Source of the DNA: Actibacterium naphthalenivorans
GTDB taxonomy: Bacteria > Pseudomonadota > Alphaproteobacteria > Rhodobacterales > Rhodobacteraceae
DNA: 64,000 bases
NCBI RefSeq assembly: GCF_014196965.1
Contig: NZ_JACIEQ010000001.1
Span: 124,001 to 188,000 of the forward strand
Direction of reading: 5' to 3'
Part shown: positions 8,500 to 16,434 of the stretch, one piece after another
Numbering within the stretch: the first letter of the stretch is position 1
Layout: the number at the start of each line of letters is the position of its first letter
Program-made: the position numbers and the translations under genes
Notes under the pieces: generated by a model
What the model saw: only the letters and a program-made list of their open reading frames with translations
Database searches by the model: none
What the model was told of the DNA's origin: nothing

Positions 8500-9543
8500 A
8501 TGCGCGCCCTTGCCGTTCTGACCGTTCGCAACGAAGGTGCCTTCCTGCTGGAATGGCTGGCCCATCACAAGGCGGTGGGGTTTACCGATTTTCTAGTATT
8601 TTCAAACGATTGCGACGACGGCACCGACGCGATTCTGGACCGGTTGCAGAGGTTGGGCCATCTGACCCATCTGCGCAATGACGGCCCGCATGAGGGCGGT
8701 GTGCAATGGGCGGCGCTGAAACAGGCGGACCGGCATCCGCTGGTGCGGCAGGCCGACTGGATCCTGCCGCTGGATGTGGATGAATTCGTGAACATCCACG
8801 TGGGCGATCACACGCTGCCCGCGCTGTTGGCCGCCCTGCCCCGCGCGACGGCGATCACGCTGACTTGGCGGCTGTTCGGCAATGGCGGCGTCGTGCGCTA
8901 CGATGACCGCCCGGTGACGGGGCAATTCACCCGCGCCGCGCCCGCCGTCATCTATTGGCCGTGGCGCGCGACCATGTTCAAGACGCTCTACCGCAACGAT
9001 GGCACCTACGGCAAACTCGGCGTCCACCGCCCGCGCAGCCCGGATGCCAGTAGGATCGGGCAGACGGTCTGGTTTGACGGCGAAGGCCGCGAACTCCCAG
9101 AGAAATTCAACCGTCAGCGCATCTTCTCCAACATGGGCCAGTCCAACACCGCGCTGGTGCAGCTCAACCACTATCCGCTCGGCGCGATGGAAAGCTACAT
9201 CGTGAAATGCGACCGTGGCCGCGCCGTGCATGGCGGCGACAGGCTGGGCATGGATTACTGGGCAGAGCGGAATTTCGCGGCGGAAGAAGATCTGACGATC
9301 GCGGCCACCGCCCCTGCCCGCGAGACTGCCCTGGCCGCCCTGAAGGCGGACGACGCGCTTGCCCGGCTGCACCGCGACGCCGTGCGCTGGCGCAAGGCGC
9401 GATTCGAAGCGCTGATGGAGCAAGAACCCTATCGCGCCCTGTTCGGCCGGCTGCTGCTGACCCCGCCGGCGCGCCCCGTCCCGCTGCAGGCGGCCCGCTT
9501 CCTGACGCATTTTGCGAACCGGGCGCGAAATCGTGAACAATAG
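8500..9543 (+). CDS. Glycosyltransferase family 2-like protein (DVDEF type), paralogue 3
   Basis: Third copy of the local glycosyltransferase family, 347 residues. It shares 'AVLTVRNEGAFLLEWLAHHK' at the N-terminus, 'SNDCDDGTDAILDRL', the DxD motif in 'PLDVDEFVNIHVGDHTLP' (D92/D94) and 'LNHYPLGAMESYIVKCDRG'. It is nearer in layout to paralogue 1 than to the fusion protein. It is the last gene of the five-gene operon. The three paralogues probably arose by local duplication and add different sugars; this is inferred from their tandem order. Confidence 0.84.
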   Translation: MRALAVLTVRNEGAFLLEWLAHHKAVGFTDFLVFSNDCDDGTDAILDRLQRLGHLTHLRNDGPHEGGVQWAALKQADRHPLVRQADWILPLDVDEFVNIHVGDHTLPALLAALPRATAITLTWRLFGNGGVVRYDDRPVTGQFTRAAPAVIYWPWRATMFKTLYRNDGTYGKLGVHRPRSPDASRIGQTVWFDGEGRELPEKFNRQRIFSNMGQSNTALVQLNHYPLGAMESYIVKCDRGRAVHGGDRLGMDYWAERNFAAEEDLTIAATAPARETALAALKADDALARLHRDAVRWRKARFEALMEQEPYRALFGRLLLTPPARPVPLQAARFLTHFANRARNREQ

Positions 9544-9644
9544 CCCCGCGGCGGCCGCATAAATTCCCCATACGGGCATCGAAGTTCTGCCCCATTGCGA
9601 AGGCAAATTCGGATAGCTACACCAGATAAGGCGCGCCGCGGGGC
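9543..9644. repeat. 11-bp inverted repeat flanking the gap before the hydrolase-like gene
   Basis: GCCCCGCGGCG at 9543-9553 is exactly complementary to CGCCGCGGGGC at 9634-9644, with 80 bases between. The first arm overlaps the end of the preceding glycosyltransferase stop. It could act as a long-range hairpin in the transcript or be chance in GC-rich DNA. Confidence 0.4.
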
Positions 9645-9665
9645 AGCGACGCCGACGCTACCGAA

Positions 9666-10670
9666 ATGGAAAAAACCGCGATGGAAGCTGAATCGGAACA
9701 ATCCGGGCAGACCGGGGAAAATGGGTGGTATGCGCATTTTCCGGAGACGGCGGAAGGCGCTGTTTCCACCACGCGGCTGGGCGCGCATCACGCCGCGTTT
9801 TTCCAGGAAGGCGCACCCACGCTGCTGGTGGGTTTCGAAAACGCCGCCACCGCCCGCACAAGGCCCGAAAAGCTGCCGCTGCCCCTATCGCTGGCGGAAG
9901 AGGCCGGCTGGTCCTACCTGTCGCTGGTCAGCAATGGCGACACATGGTTCCGCGACCCCGAGGTCTTCGCCTATTTCGACCGGCTGACCGACGATGGCTT
10001 TTTCGACGGGTTCGACAGGGTGGTGTTTTTCGGCACCGGTCCGTGCGGCTATGCCGCCGCCGCCTATTCGGTTGCCGCCCCAGGGGCCACGGTGATCGCC
10101 ATCGCGCCCCAGGCCACGCTGGAGCCGCGCACCGCCGGCTGGGACCGCCGCTTCCCGAACCAGCGCCGGGCCGATTTCTCCAGCCGCTACGCCTTTGCCC
10201 CCGACATGCTCGACGCGGCAGAGCGCGCCTATATCCTGTTCGACCCCGACTGCGATCTTGATGCCAAACATGCGGCCATGTTCCGCAAGGCCAATGTCTC
10301 GCGTCTGCGTTGCCCCTGGCTCGGCCCCGAGATCGAGGCCGACCTGCTGCGCATGGGCGTGCTGTCAGAGCTGATCGACGCCGCCTGCGAGGGCAAGCTG
10401 AACGATCACGTGTTCCACCGCCTCTATCGCGCGCGGCGCGATTACGCGCCCTATCTGCGGCGGCTTCTCGAGCGGCTCGAGGCGGCGGAGCGCGATCTGC
10501 TGATGGTCTACCTGTGCCGCAATGTCACCGAACGGATGCGCGCGCCGCGGTTTCGCAGGCGGCTCAAGGATCTCGGCGTGAACGAGGCCACCCCGAACGG
10601 CGCCTATTGGGAAGACGGAAACGGCGGCGAACTGCCGCTCAGAGCCCTGCTTCCGCCACGACAAAGCTGA
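9666..10670 (+). CDS. Alpha/beta-hydrolase-like protein lacking the nucleophile serine
   Basis: A 334-residue cytoplasmic protein. The segment '[17 protein letters not shown]' resembles the nucleophile elbow of alpha/beta hydrolases (normally G-x-S-M-G-G-Y-A), but the serine position is glycine, so classical hydrolase activity is unlikely. A strand-turn '[13 protein letters not shown]' follows, as in such folds. From memory, related Rhodobacterales proteins are often labelled phosphoadenosine phosphosulfate reductase; I see no PAPS reductase motif and do not support that. It follows the glycan operon by 122 bases and overlaps the 3' end of ureG by 32 bases tail-to-tail. Confidence 0.7.
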   Translation: MEKTAMEAESEQSGQTGENGWYAHFPETAEGAVSTTRLGAHHAAFFQEGAPTLLVGFENAATARTRPEKLPLPLSLAEEAGWSYLSLVSNGDTWFRDPEVFAYFDRLTDDGFFDGFDRVVFFGTGPCGYAAAAYSVAAPGATVIAIAPQATLEPRTAGWDRRFPNQRRADFSSRYAFAPDMLDAAERAYILFDPDCDLDAKHAAMFRKANVSRLRCPWLGPEIEADLLRMGVLSELIDAACEGKLNDHVFHRLYRARRDYAPYLRRLLERLEAAERDLLMVYLCRNVTERMRAPRFRRRLKDLGVNEATPNGAYWEDGNGGELPLRALLPPRQS

Positions 10671-11250
10671 CGATCTCATCCACGCCCTTGCCGGATTTCA
10701 GCGCCGCCATCACGAACGGCCGGGCGCCACGCGCCGCGCGCGCATCGCTTTCCAGCAGCACCGGGTCCACCCCCACATAGGGCGCCAGATCGGTCTTGTT
10801 GATGATCAGCAGATCCGAGCGGGTGATGCCCGGCCCCCGTTTGCGCGGAATGTCCTGCCCGGCGGCGGTATCGATGACGTAAAGCGTCAGGTCGGCCAGT
10901 TCCGGGCTGAAGGTCGCGGCCAGATTGTCGCCGCCGCTTTCGATCAGGATCACATCCAGATCGGGCAGTTCACGCCGGAAGGCGGCCACGGCGGCCAGGT
11001 TGATCGACGCATCCTCGCGGATCGCGGTATGCGGGCAGCCGCCGGTTTCGACGCCTTTGATCCGTTCTGACGGCAGGGCCTGAACCCGCATCAGATATTC
11101 TGCATCCTCGGCGGTATAAATGTCATTGGTGATGACAGCGACGGAGTATTTCGGCGAAAGCGCCCGGCAAAGCTGTTCGGTCAGCGTGGTTTTCCCGGCG
11201 CCCACCGGGCCGCCGATGCCGATGCGCAGGGGGCCGTTCGGGCTGGTCAT
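10639..11250 (-). CDS. ureG: Urease accessory GTPase UreG
   Basis: GTPase that supplies energy for nickel delivery to urease. Walker A '[13 protein letters not shown]' (about residues 11-23), nickel/zinc-binding '[17 protein letters not shown]' (Cys-Pro-His motif) and guanine-recognition '[11 protein letters not shown]' are all present; 203 residues is the normal length. Its start overlaps the ureF stop by 4 bases. The 3' end overlaps the hydrolase-like gene on the other strand by 32 bases. Confidence 0.97.
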   Translation of the reverse strand: MTSPNGPLRIGIGGPVGAGKTTLTEQLCRALSPKYSVAVITNDIYTAEDAEYLMRVQALPSERIKGVETGGCPHTAIREDASINLAAVAAFRRELPDLDVILIESGGDNLAATFSPELADLTLYVIDTAAGQDIPRKRGPGITRSDLLIINKTDLAPYVGVDPVLLESDARAARGARPFVMAALKSGKGVDEIVSFVVAEAGL

Positions 11251-11870
11251 GTCTTGAATATCCTCACATCCATTGTCTCGTGCCGCATGGCCGCCAGATC
11301 GGCCCCAAGCGCGGCGGTGCCGATATCATCGAGCGTAGCGTCGGCGGCGCGGGCGGCAATCGCGGTGATGGGGGCATGCAGGGCCTGCAACACGCGCTGC
11401 CCCTCTGTCTGGCCCAGCGGAACGAAGCGCACAGCGGCCGACACCAGGTTCGAGGCGAAGCCATGCAGGTAAAGCGCCGCGACCTGCGGCGCCGACAGCG
11501 ACAGGCGGCGCGCGGCGATCCCCACCGCCACCGGCAGCGGTGCCGGCTCCAGTTCTTCACCGTAGATGCCGTTCACCGTGGCGACAAAGGCCGCGCCCTG
11601 GGCTTCGGCCTCTTCCAGCCGCTCGCGCGACGGGGCCAGCGCCCGCGCCACATCGGCCAGATCGCCGCCCTTCATCGCCAGGCACAAAAGCGTTGCATCC
11701 GCCGCGCCCGCGCCTTCCTCCAGCACCACGCGCAGCCAGGCCCGCAGCCCGGCGGCATCCGTCACCTCGCCCGCCGCGATCACCTGTTCCAACCCGTGCG
11801 AATAGGCAAAGCCGCCAACCGGAAAGGCCGGGGAAAGCCATTGCGTCAGGGTCAGAAGATCCGGGTTCAT
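11247..11870 (-). CDS. ureF: Urease accessory protein UreF
   Basis: All-helical protein that with UreD and UreG activates the urease apoenzyme. The N-terminal '[23 protein letters not shown]' is the UreF hallmark, and the C-terminal tail is present. I set the start at 11870 (MNPDLLTL), which overlaps the ureE stop by 4 bases and gives 207 residues; an open frame continues upstream but that part is antisense-like Arg/Pro/His text inside ureE. Confidence 0.95.
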   Translation of the reverse strand: MNPDLLTLTQWLSPAFPVGGFAYSHGLEQVIAAGEVTDAAGLRAWLRVVLEEGAGAADATLLCLAMKGGDLADVARALAPSRERLEEAEAQGAAFVATVNGIYGEELEPAPLPVAVGIAARRLSLSAPQVAALYLHGFASNLVSAAVRFVPLGQTEGQRVLQALHAPITAIAARAADATLDDIGTAALGADLAAMRHETMDVRIFKT

Positions 11871-12382
11871 GCGTGGGAATGGTCGTGATGATCGCCGTGA
11901 TCGTGGTCTTGATCGTGGTCTTCCGGCCCGTGCGAATGGCCCATCGTGCGGCCATGACCATAGGCGCCGCCCTCGGGCGTGAAGGGCGCGGTGACAGGCA
12001 TGAGCGTGGCACCAAGCCCCGCCAGCATGTCGGCCAGCACATGGTCGTGCCGGATCAGCAGGCAATCTTCCGCGATCTGGCAGGGGGTGTGGCGGTTGCC
12101 GATATGCCAGGCCAGCCGGGTCAGGCCGGGGCCGGTGACCTGCAGCAGGGCTTCGTCGGCGGCGGCGATGGCGATCTTGCGGCCATCCGTCAGGATCAGG
12201 GCATCGCCCGCCTCGAGATTCGTGACCTCCGGCAGATCGACACGAAAGACGGTGCCGTCATCGGAGGTCAGCCGCTTGCGCCGCAGGAACCGGTCATCAT
12301 AGCTGAGGGTGACCGTTTCGGCCGGGCCGGACCACTGCCCGCGCCGGGCGATTTCATATGCGCAAACTGTTTCCGCCGCCAT
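11867..12382 (-). CDS. ureE: Urease accessory nickel chaperone UreE
   Basis: Nickel-binding chaperone, 171 residues. It has the N-terminal peptide-binding domain ('RRKRLTSDDGTVFRVDLPE') and the metal-binding domain ('AWHIGNRHTPCQI' and 'RHDHVLADMLAGLGA'). The C-terminal tail, from about residue 141, is very rich in His/Asp, the nickel-storing tail of many UreE proteins. It starts 78 bases after the DUF1127 gene and overlaps ureF by 4 bases. Confidence 0.95.
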   Translation of the reverse strand: MAAETVCAYEIARRGQWSGPAETVTLSYDDRFLRRKRLTSDDGTVFRVDLPEVTNLEAGDALILTDGRKIAIAAADEALLQVTGPGLTRLAWHIGNRHTPCQIAEDCLLIRHDHVLADMLAGLGATLMPVTAPFTPEGGAYGHGRTMGHSHGPEDHDQDHDHGDHHDHSHA

Positions 12383-12460
12383 TATCCGCTCTGCTCGTAT
12401 CTCGTATGAAGTGTCAGAACAGCATAGGCGGCGGGAAACTCCGGGAAAAGCCGAATCCGC

Positions 12461-12676
12461 TCAGATATAGAAACGCTCGCGGAAAATATGGCGCACCACG
12501 TCATCGCGGGTCAGGCCACGGGCGGCCAGTTCTTCGTCGCTCGTGTTGTTGAGCTTTTCGATCTGCCGCATGCACGGGTGGCGTTCGGCCATCCGCACCA
12601 CGGCCCGGCCGAAAGCCGCGAAAGGGGCGGAGAAGGAAATATGCGTTGCGCTTTGCGCTGTGTTTGTCAGTGCCAT
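12461..12676 (-). CDS. DUF1127-type small protein
   Basis: A 71-residue protein whose C-terminal half ('QIEKLNNTSDEELAARGLTRDDVVRHIF') matches the DUF1127 module: an arginine-rich small-protein family, common in alphaproteobacteria, in which some members bind RNA or regulate phosphate and carbon use. The start at 12676 follows a good AGGAG site; an open frame upstream to 12772 is not supported. It sits between ureC and ureE on the same strand. A role in urease control is possible but unproven. Confidence 0.8.
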   Translation of the reverse strand: MALTNTAQSATHISFSAPFAAFGRAVVRMAERHPCMRQIEKLNNTSDEELAARGLTRDDVVRHIFRERFYI

Positions 12677-12759
12677 TTGGAAACTCCTGTCTGCTCTACA
12701 AGGTTTCCTCCCTTGCCCCGAGAATAGGTCAGCCCCATGGACATTTCCATCGCAAATTC

Positions 12760-12776
12760 TGCAATGCAGCATTGCA
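12760..12776. promoter_or_regulatory. Perfect 8-bp palindrome upstream of the DUF1127 gene
   Basis: TGCAATGC-A-GCATTGCA is a perfect inverted repeat with a one-base centre, about 84 bases before the DUF1127 start and just after ureC. The short spacer argues for a dimeric DNA-binding protein site more than an RNA hairpin. It shares the 9-mer TGCAATGCA with the palindrome at 38784-38798. Confidence 0.45.
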
Positions 12777-12790
12777 CCTGACGCCCCGGA

Positions 12791-12807
12791 GGCCCGGCAA
12801 CCGGGCC
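12791..12807 (-). terminator. Hairpin just after ureC
   Basis: GGCCCGG-CAA-CCGGGCC forms a 7-bp stem with a 3-base loop, 9 bases beyond the ureC stop. No U-run follows on the minus strand, so it may slow or partly stop transcription between ureC and the downstream accessory genes rather than end it. Confidence 0.4.
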
Positions 12808-12815
12808 GCGCGTTT

Positions 12816-14525
12816 TCAGAACATGAAATACCGCTGCGCCATGGGCAGTTCGCTGGCCGGCTCGCAAGTCAGCAACTCGCCATTGGCGCGCACCTCATAG
12901 GTTTCGGGGTTCACTTCGATCGTTGGGGTCAAGGCGTTCATCACCATGTCGGCCTTGCCGATATTGCGGGTGTTTTCCACCGCGACGGTCTGCTTGCGCA
13001 GCCCCAGCGCCGCGCCGATCCCGTCGGCCTGAGCCGCCGCCGACACGAAGCTGACCGACGAGTTCTCCAAGGAACGGCCCAGCGCGCCGAACATCGGCCG
13101 CGTGTACACCGGTTGCGGCGTCGGGATGGAGGCGTTGGGATCGCCCATCTGCGCCACGGCAATGGTGCCGCCGATCAGCACCATCTCGGTCTTCACGCCG
13201 AAAAACGCGGGCGACCAGAGCACCAGATCGGCGCGCTTGCCCTCTTCGATGCTGCCGATATGGGCCGACATGCCGTGGGTGATGGCCGGGTTGATCGTGT
13301 ATTTCGCCACATAGCGCTTGACGCGGACATTGTCGTTCTCGCCCGCCTCCTCGGCCAGCCGCCCGCGCTGCACCTTCATCTTGTGGGCGGTCTGCCAGGT
13401 GCGAATGATCACCTCGCCGATCCGGCCCATGGCCTGACTGTCGGACGCGATGATCGAGAACGCGCCCATGTCATGCAGGATATCCTCGGCGGCGATGGTT
13501 TCCTTGCGGATGCGGGATTCGGCAAAGGCCACATCCTCGGGGATCGCCTTGTCGAGGTGGTGGCAGACCATGAGCATATCCAGATGCTCTTCCAGCGTGT
13601 TCACCGTATAGGGGCGTGTCGGGTTGGTCGAGGACGGGATCACATGCGCCTCGCCGCAGATCTTGATGATGTCGGGCGCGTGGCCACCGCCCGCGCCTTC
13701 GGTGTGGAAGGCATGGATGGTGCGCCCCTTGAGGGCGGCGATGGTGTTTTCGACAAAACCGCTTTCGTTCAGCGTGTCGGTGTGGATCATCACCTGCACA
13801 TCCATGTCGTCGGCCACCGACAGGCAGCAATCAATGGCGCCCGGCGTGGTGCCCCAATCCTCGTGCAGCTTCATCGCGCAGGCGCCGGCCCTGATCATCT
13901 CCACCAGAGCGGCGGGCTGGCTGGCGTTGCCCTTGCCCGACAGGCCGAAATTCATCGGCAGGCCATCCAGCGCCTGAAGCATCCGCCCCAGATGCCACGG
14001 ACCCGGCGTGCAGGTGGTGGCCAAAGTGCCATGCGCAGGCCCGGTGCCGCCGCCCAGCATGGTGGTCAGGCCCGAATGCAGCGCGTCGTCCACCTGCTGC
14101 GGGCAGATGAAGTGGATATGGCTGTCAAACCCGCCGGCGGTCAGGATCTTGCCCTCGCCCGCGATCGCCTCGGTGCCGGGGCCGATGATGATATCCACGC
14201 CGGGCTGGGTGTCGGGGTTGCCCGCCTTGCCGATCTTGTGGATACGCCCGTCTTTCAGCCCCACGTCGGCCTTGTAGATCCCGGTGTAATCCAGGATCAG
14301 TGCATTGGTGATTACCGTGTCCACGGCACCGCCCGCGCGCGTGACCTGGCTTTGCCCCATCCCGTCACGGATCACCTTGCCGCCGCCGAATTTCACCTCT
14401 TCCCCGTAGGTTGTCAGGTCTTTCTCAACCTCTATGACAAGATCGGTATCGGCAAGGCGCAGCCGGTCGCCGGTGGTGGGGCCATACATGTCGGCATAGG
14501 CGGCGCGGGAGATTTTTGCGGGCAT
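12816..14525 (-). CDS. ureC: Urease alpha subunit UreC
   Basis: Catalytic subunit that hydrolyses urea to ammonia and carbamate at a di-nickel site; 569 residues, full length. Nickel ligands and catalytic features are visible: '[14 protein letters not shown]' (HxH), the carbamylated lysine in '[15 protein letters not shown]', and the mobile-flap region '[22 protein letters not shown]'. The start [17 protein letters not shown] is the family N-terminus. Two extra small genes separate it from ureB. Confidence 0.98.
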   Translation of the reverse strand: MPAKISRAAYADMYGPTTGDRLRLADTDLVIEVEKDLTTYGEEVKFGGGKVIRDGMGQSQVTRAGGAVDTVITNALILDYTGIYKADVGLKDGRIHKIGKAGNPDTQPGVDIIIGPGTEAIAGEGKILTAGGFDSHIHFICPQQVDDALHSGLTTMLGGGTGPAHGTLATTCTPGPWHLGRMLQALDGLPMNFGLSGKGNASQPAALVEMIRAGACAMKLHEDWGTTPGAIDCCLSVADDMDVQVMIHTDTLNESGFVENTIAALKGRTIHAFHTEGAGGGHAPDIIKICGEAHVIPSSTNPTRPYTVNTLEEHLDMLMVCHHLDKAIPEDVAFAESRIRKETIAAEDILHDMGAFSIIASDSQAMGRIGEVIIRTWQTAHKMKVQRGRLAEEAGENDNVRVKRYVAKYTINPAITHGMSAHIGSIEEGKRADLVLWSPAFFGVKTEMVLIGGTIAVAQMGDPNASIPTPQPVYTRPMFGALGRSLENSSVSFVSAAAQADGIGAALGLRKQTVAVENTRNIGKADMVMNALTPTIEVNPETYEVRANGELLTCEPASELPMAQRYFMF

Positions 14526-14683
14526 GGGAGAAACCTTTCGAACGTCAGGAGATGGGCAGGCTCAATGTGTCATGCGCGATGAAACGGGGCCAGCACAGGC
14601 GGTGCCGTCGCAGCGCCCGTGCGCGCCGACCGGCCATGTGGTGGCGCAGCTATCGAACACCCCTCCCGCATCGTCGCCCGCGC

Positions 14684-14995
14684 TCAGTACCGCAACCCGC
14701 GCCGCGACAGGCGGCGCGAGTTGGCATAGGTCTTGCCCCGGATCGGCCGGATCGCGGCCACCAGTATCTGGTCGGGCCGCTCGCCCTTCCAGGCAGACCG
14801 GCTGGCGGCAAAGGCGGCGTTGGTGAAGGCGGGCAGCTTTTCACCGAACATCCGTTCGGTTTCGGACGAGGTGACAGACCAGACCCCCGCCATGCCAAGA
14901 AGCCGCATGGTGACAACCATCTGCGCCTCGATCGACAGGTGCCAAAGCTCCAGTTGAACACGCCACAGATCAAGGAGAGAGGGAGAATTCACCAT
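14684..14995 (-). CDS. Small phasin-like helical protein inside the urease operon
   Basis: A 103-residue, mostly helical protein with no signal peptide. It contains an amphipathic helix 'QMVVTMRLLGMAGVWSV' and a basic tail 'KTYANSRRLSRRGLRY'. I recall similar small Rhodobacterales proteins filed as 'antifreeze protein' or phasin-like; the first label is doubtful. It starts right after the 204-residue A/P/K-rich gene, suggesting that the two act together. It lies between ureB and ureC, but no known urease function fits it. Confidence 0.68.
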   Translation of the reverse strand: MVNSPSLLDLWRVQLELWHLSIEAQMVVTMRLLGMAGVWSVTSSETERMFGEKLPAFTNAAFAASRSAWKGERPDQILVAAIRPIRGKTYANSRRLSRRGLRY

Positions 14996-15003
14996 CACCC
15001 GGC

Positions 15004-15618
15004 CTATTCCTCAAAAGGCTGGCTGGGTTTGGAGGGCGCCTTGCGGCGGCGGCGCGGGGCGGGCTTGTCGGGATCAGCGGCGGCCGACGCGGTCGCGCGG
15101 CGCGGCGCGGCCTTCTTGGCCGGCTTGGGCGGTTCCGGTGCTTCGACCGCCTTGGTTGTTACCGCTTCGGCCGTCCCGGCGGCCTGCGACGTGGGCTTTC
15201 TGGGCGTGGGGGCCGGTTTCGTCTCCGGCGTTTCGGGCGCTTCGGCGGCGGGTCCGGGCGTTTCCACCGTTGCCGCGGCCGCCGGCTTCGCGGCAGGCTT
15301 GCGCCGCGCGGCAGGCTTTTTCGGCGCGGGCGTCGGCGCCTCCGGCTCCGGCGCGACCTTCGCGGCCGACGCGGGCGCAGGAGCGACATCTGCGGCGGGT
15401 GCGGGCGCCGGTGCGATCGTTGCAGCCGGTGCCGGTTCTGGCGCTGCATGGGGCGCCGCCAGTTCATCCACCGAATAGGCGGACAACAGCGGGTTCAGGC
15501 GGAACGCAAAATCGCACCACGAACTCACGGCGGCCATCTGCATCTCCACGCCCTTGGCCCAGAACTTCAAAATCTCGGTATACGGGTTGGTAAATCCTGC
15601 AGGAGCAACACAAACCAT
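15004..15618 (-). CDS. Ala/Pro/Lys-rich protein with phasin-like N-terminus, inside the urease operon
   Basis: A 204-residue protein. The first 50 residues are helical and compact ('NPYTEILKFWAKGVEMQ'). The rest is a long low-complexity tail of Ala, Pro, Lys and Arg ending 'PRRRRKAPSKPSQPFEE'. Such tails occur in PhaF-like phasins and histone-H1-like proteins that contact DNA. I set the start at the ATG 15618, preceded by GGAAAGGAA; a TTG two codons earlier is possible. It is followed directly by the 103-residue phasin-like gene. Binding to granules or DNA is an inference. Confidence 0.7.
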   Translation of the reverse strand: MVCVAPAGFTNPYTEILKFWAKGVEMQMAAVSSWCDFAFRLNPLLSAYSVDELAAPHAAPEPAPAATIAPAPAPAADVAPAPASAAKVAPEPEAPTPAPKKPAARRKPAAKPAAAATVETPGPAAEAPETPETKPAPTPRKPTSQAAGTAEAVTTKAVEAPEPPKPAKKAAPRRATASAAADPDKPAPRRRRKAPSKPSQPFEE

Positions 15619-15636
15619 AATCAATTTCCTTTCCGG

Positions 15637-15948
15637 TCAGGCGTCCAGATCGCCCATGACCTTTTGGTTGAAGCCGAACACGCGCCGCGCCCCGGCCAGC
15701 GGCACAAGCGCCACGTCGCGGGTCTGGCCGGGTTCGAACCGAACGGCGGTGCCGGCGGCGATATCAAGCCGCATGCCACGCGCCGCGTCCCGGTCGAACT
15801 CCAACGCGCTGTTGGTTTCGGCGAAATGATAGTGACTGCCCACCTGAACCGGCCTGTCGCCGGTATTGGAAACGGTGAGCCTTATGGCCTCCCTGCCTTC
15901 GTTCAGGGTGATATCCCCTGATTTCGTGAAAATCTCACCGGGGATCAT
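15637..15948 (-). CDS. ureB: Urease beta subunit UreB
   Basis: Structural subunit of urease, 103 residues. The start MIPGEIF and the core '[18 protein letters not shown]', '[14 protein letters not shown]' and '[16 protein letters not shown]' are diagnostic. Its start overlaps by 4 bases the stop of the small membrane-protein gene. A GGTTCGAACC stretch in its sequence mimics a tRNA T-arm but is coding. Confidence 0.97.
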   Translation of the reverse strand: MIPGEIFTKSGDITLNEGREAIRLTVSNTGDRPVQVGSHYHFAETNSALEFDRDAARGMRLDIAAGTAVRFEPGQTRDVALVPLAGARRVFGFNQKVMGDLDA

Positions 15949-16112
15949 TTGCGCGCCCGGATCACCACGGCCACCACGCCCCCCGCGACCAGCGAGGCCC
16001 CGAGGATCAGCGTCGCCGCATCAATGCCATGCGGGTGCAGATGCATCCCGTCGTGGGCCAGCAAAGGGGTTGCGGCAAAAAGGGTGGCTGCAGTCAGAAA
16101 GAATGTCTTCAT
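15945..16112 (-). CDS. 55-aa His-rich exported or membrane protein between ureA and ureB
   Basis: A 55-residue protein. It has a signal peptide ([19 protein letters not shown]), a histidine-rich linker '[10 protein letters not shown]' and one C-terminal transmembrane helix ending in 'RARK'. A GAGGAG site precedes the start at 16112. It overlaps ureB by 4 bases and follows ureA by 10, so it is part of the urease operon. The His cluster would face the periplasm and could bind nickel or another metal; no family was recognised. Confidence 0.72.
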   Translation of the reverse strand: MKTFFLTAATLFAATPLLAHDGMHLHPHGIDAATLILGASLVAGGVVAVVIRARK

Positions 16113-16122
16113 CGGCGTCTCC

Positions 16123-16425
16123 TCAGCGGATCGGGTGGTGAACGGTGACAAGTTTGGTGCCGTCGGGGAATGTCGCCTCGACCTGCACCTCGTGAATCAT
16201 TTCGGGAATGCCCGGCATGCACTGGGCGGCAGCCACCACATGGGCGCCATCCTCCATCAGCTCCGACACGGCGCGGCCGTCGCGCGCGCCCTCGACCACG
16301 TAATCGGTGATCAGCGCAATCGCCTCGGGGTGGTTCAGCTTCACCCCCCGCGCCAGCCGTCCGCGCGCGACCATTGCCGCCAGGCTGACCAGAAGCTTGT
16401 CTTTCTCACGCGGCGTCAGGTTCAT
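16123..16425 (-). CDS. ureA: Urease gamma subunit UreA
   Basis: Smallest structural subunit of urease, 100 residues. It begins [20 protein letters not shown] and carries '[21 protein letters not shown]' and '[21 protein letters not shown]', all diagnostic. It starts 9 bases after the ureD stop. Confidence 0.98.
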   Translation of the reverse strand: MNLTPREKDKLLVSLAAMVARGRLARGVKLNHPEAIALITDYVVEGARDGRAVSELMEDGAHVVAAAQCMPGIPEMIHEVQVEATFPDGTKLVTVHHPIR

Positions 16426-16434
16426 GCCGTCTCC

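Noticed and set aside
9666-10670. Phosphoadenosine phosphosulfate reductase
   Set aside because: No P-loop-like PAPS motif or catalytic Cys motif of that enzyme family is seen; the sequence looks like a hydrolase fold instead.
12768-12772. Upstream start for the DUF1127 gene (base 12772)
   Set aside because: It would add 32 residues unlike the family; the ATG at 12676 has a proper ribosome site.
14684-14995. 'Antifreeze protein' label for the 103-residue urease-operon protein
   Set aside because: The sequence is not an alanine-repeat ice-binding helix; the label would rest only on helical composition.
15730-15745. tRNA T-arm-like sequence gggttcgaaccg
   Set aside because: It is part of ureB coding sequence, with no other cloverleaf arms nearby.
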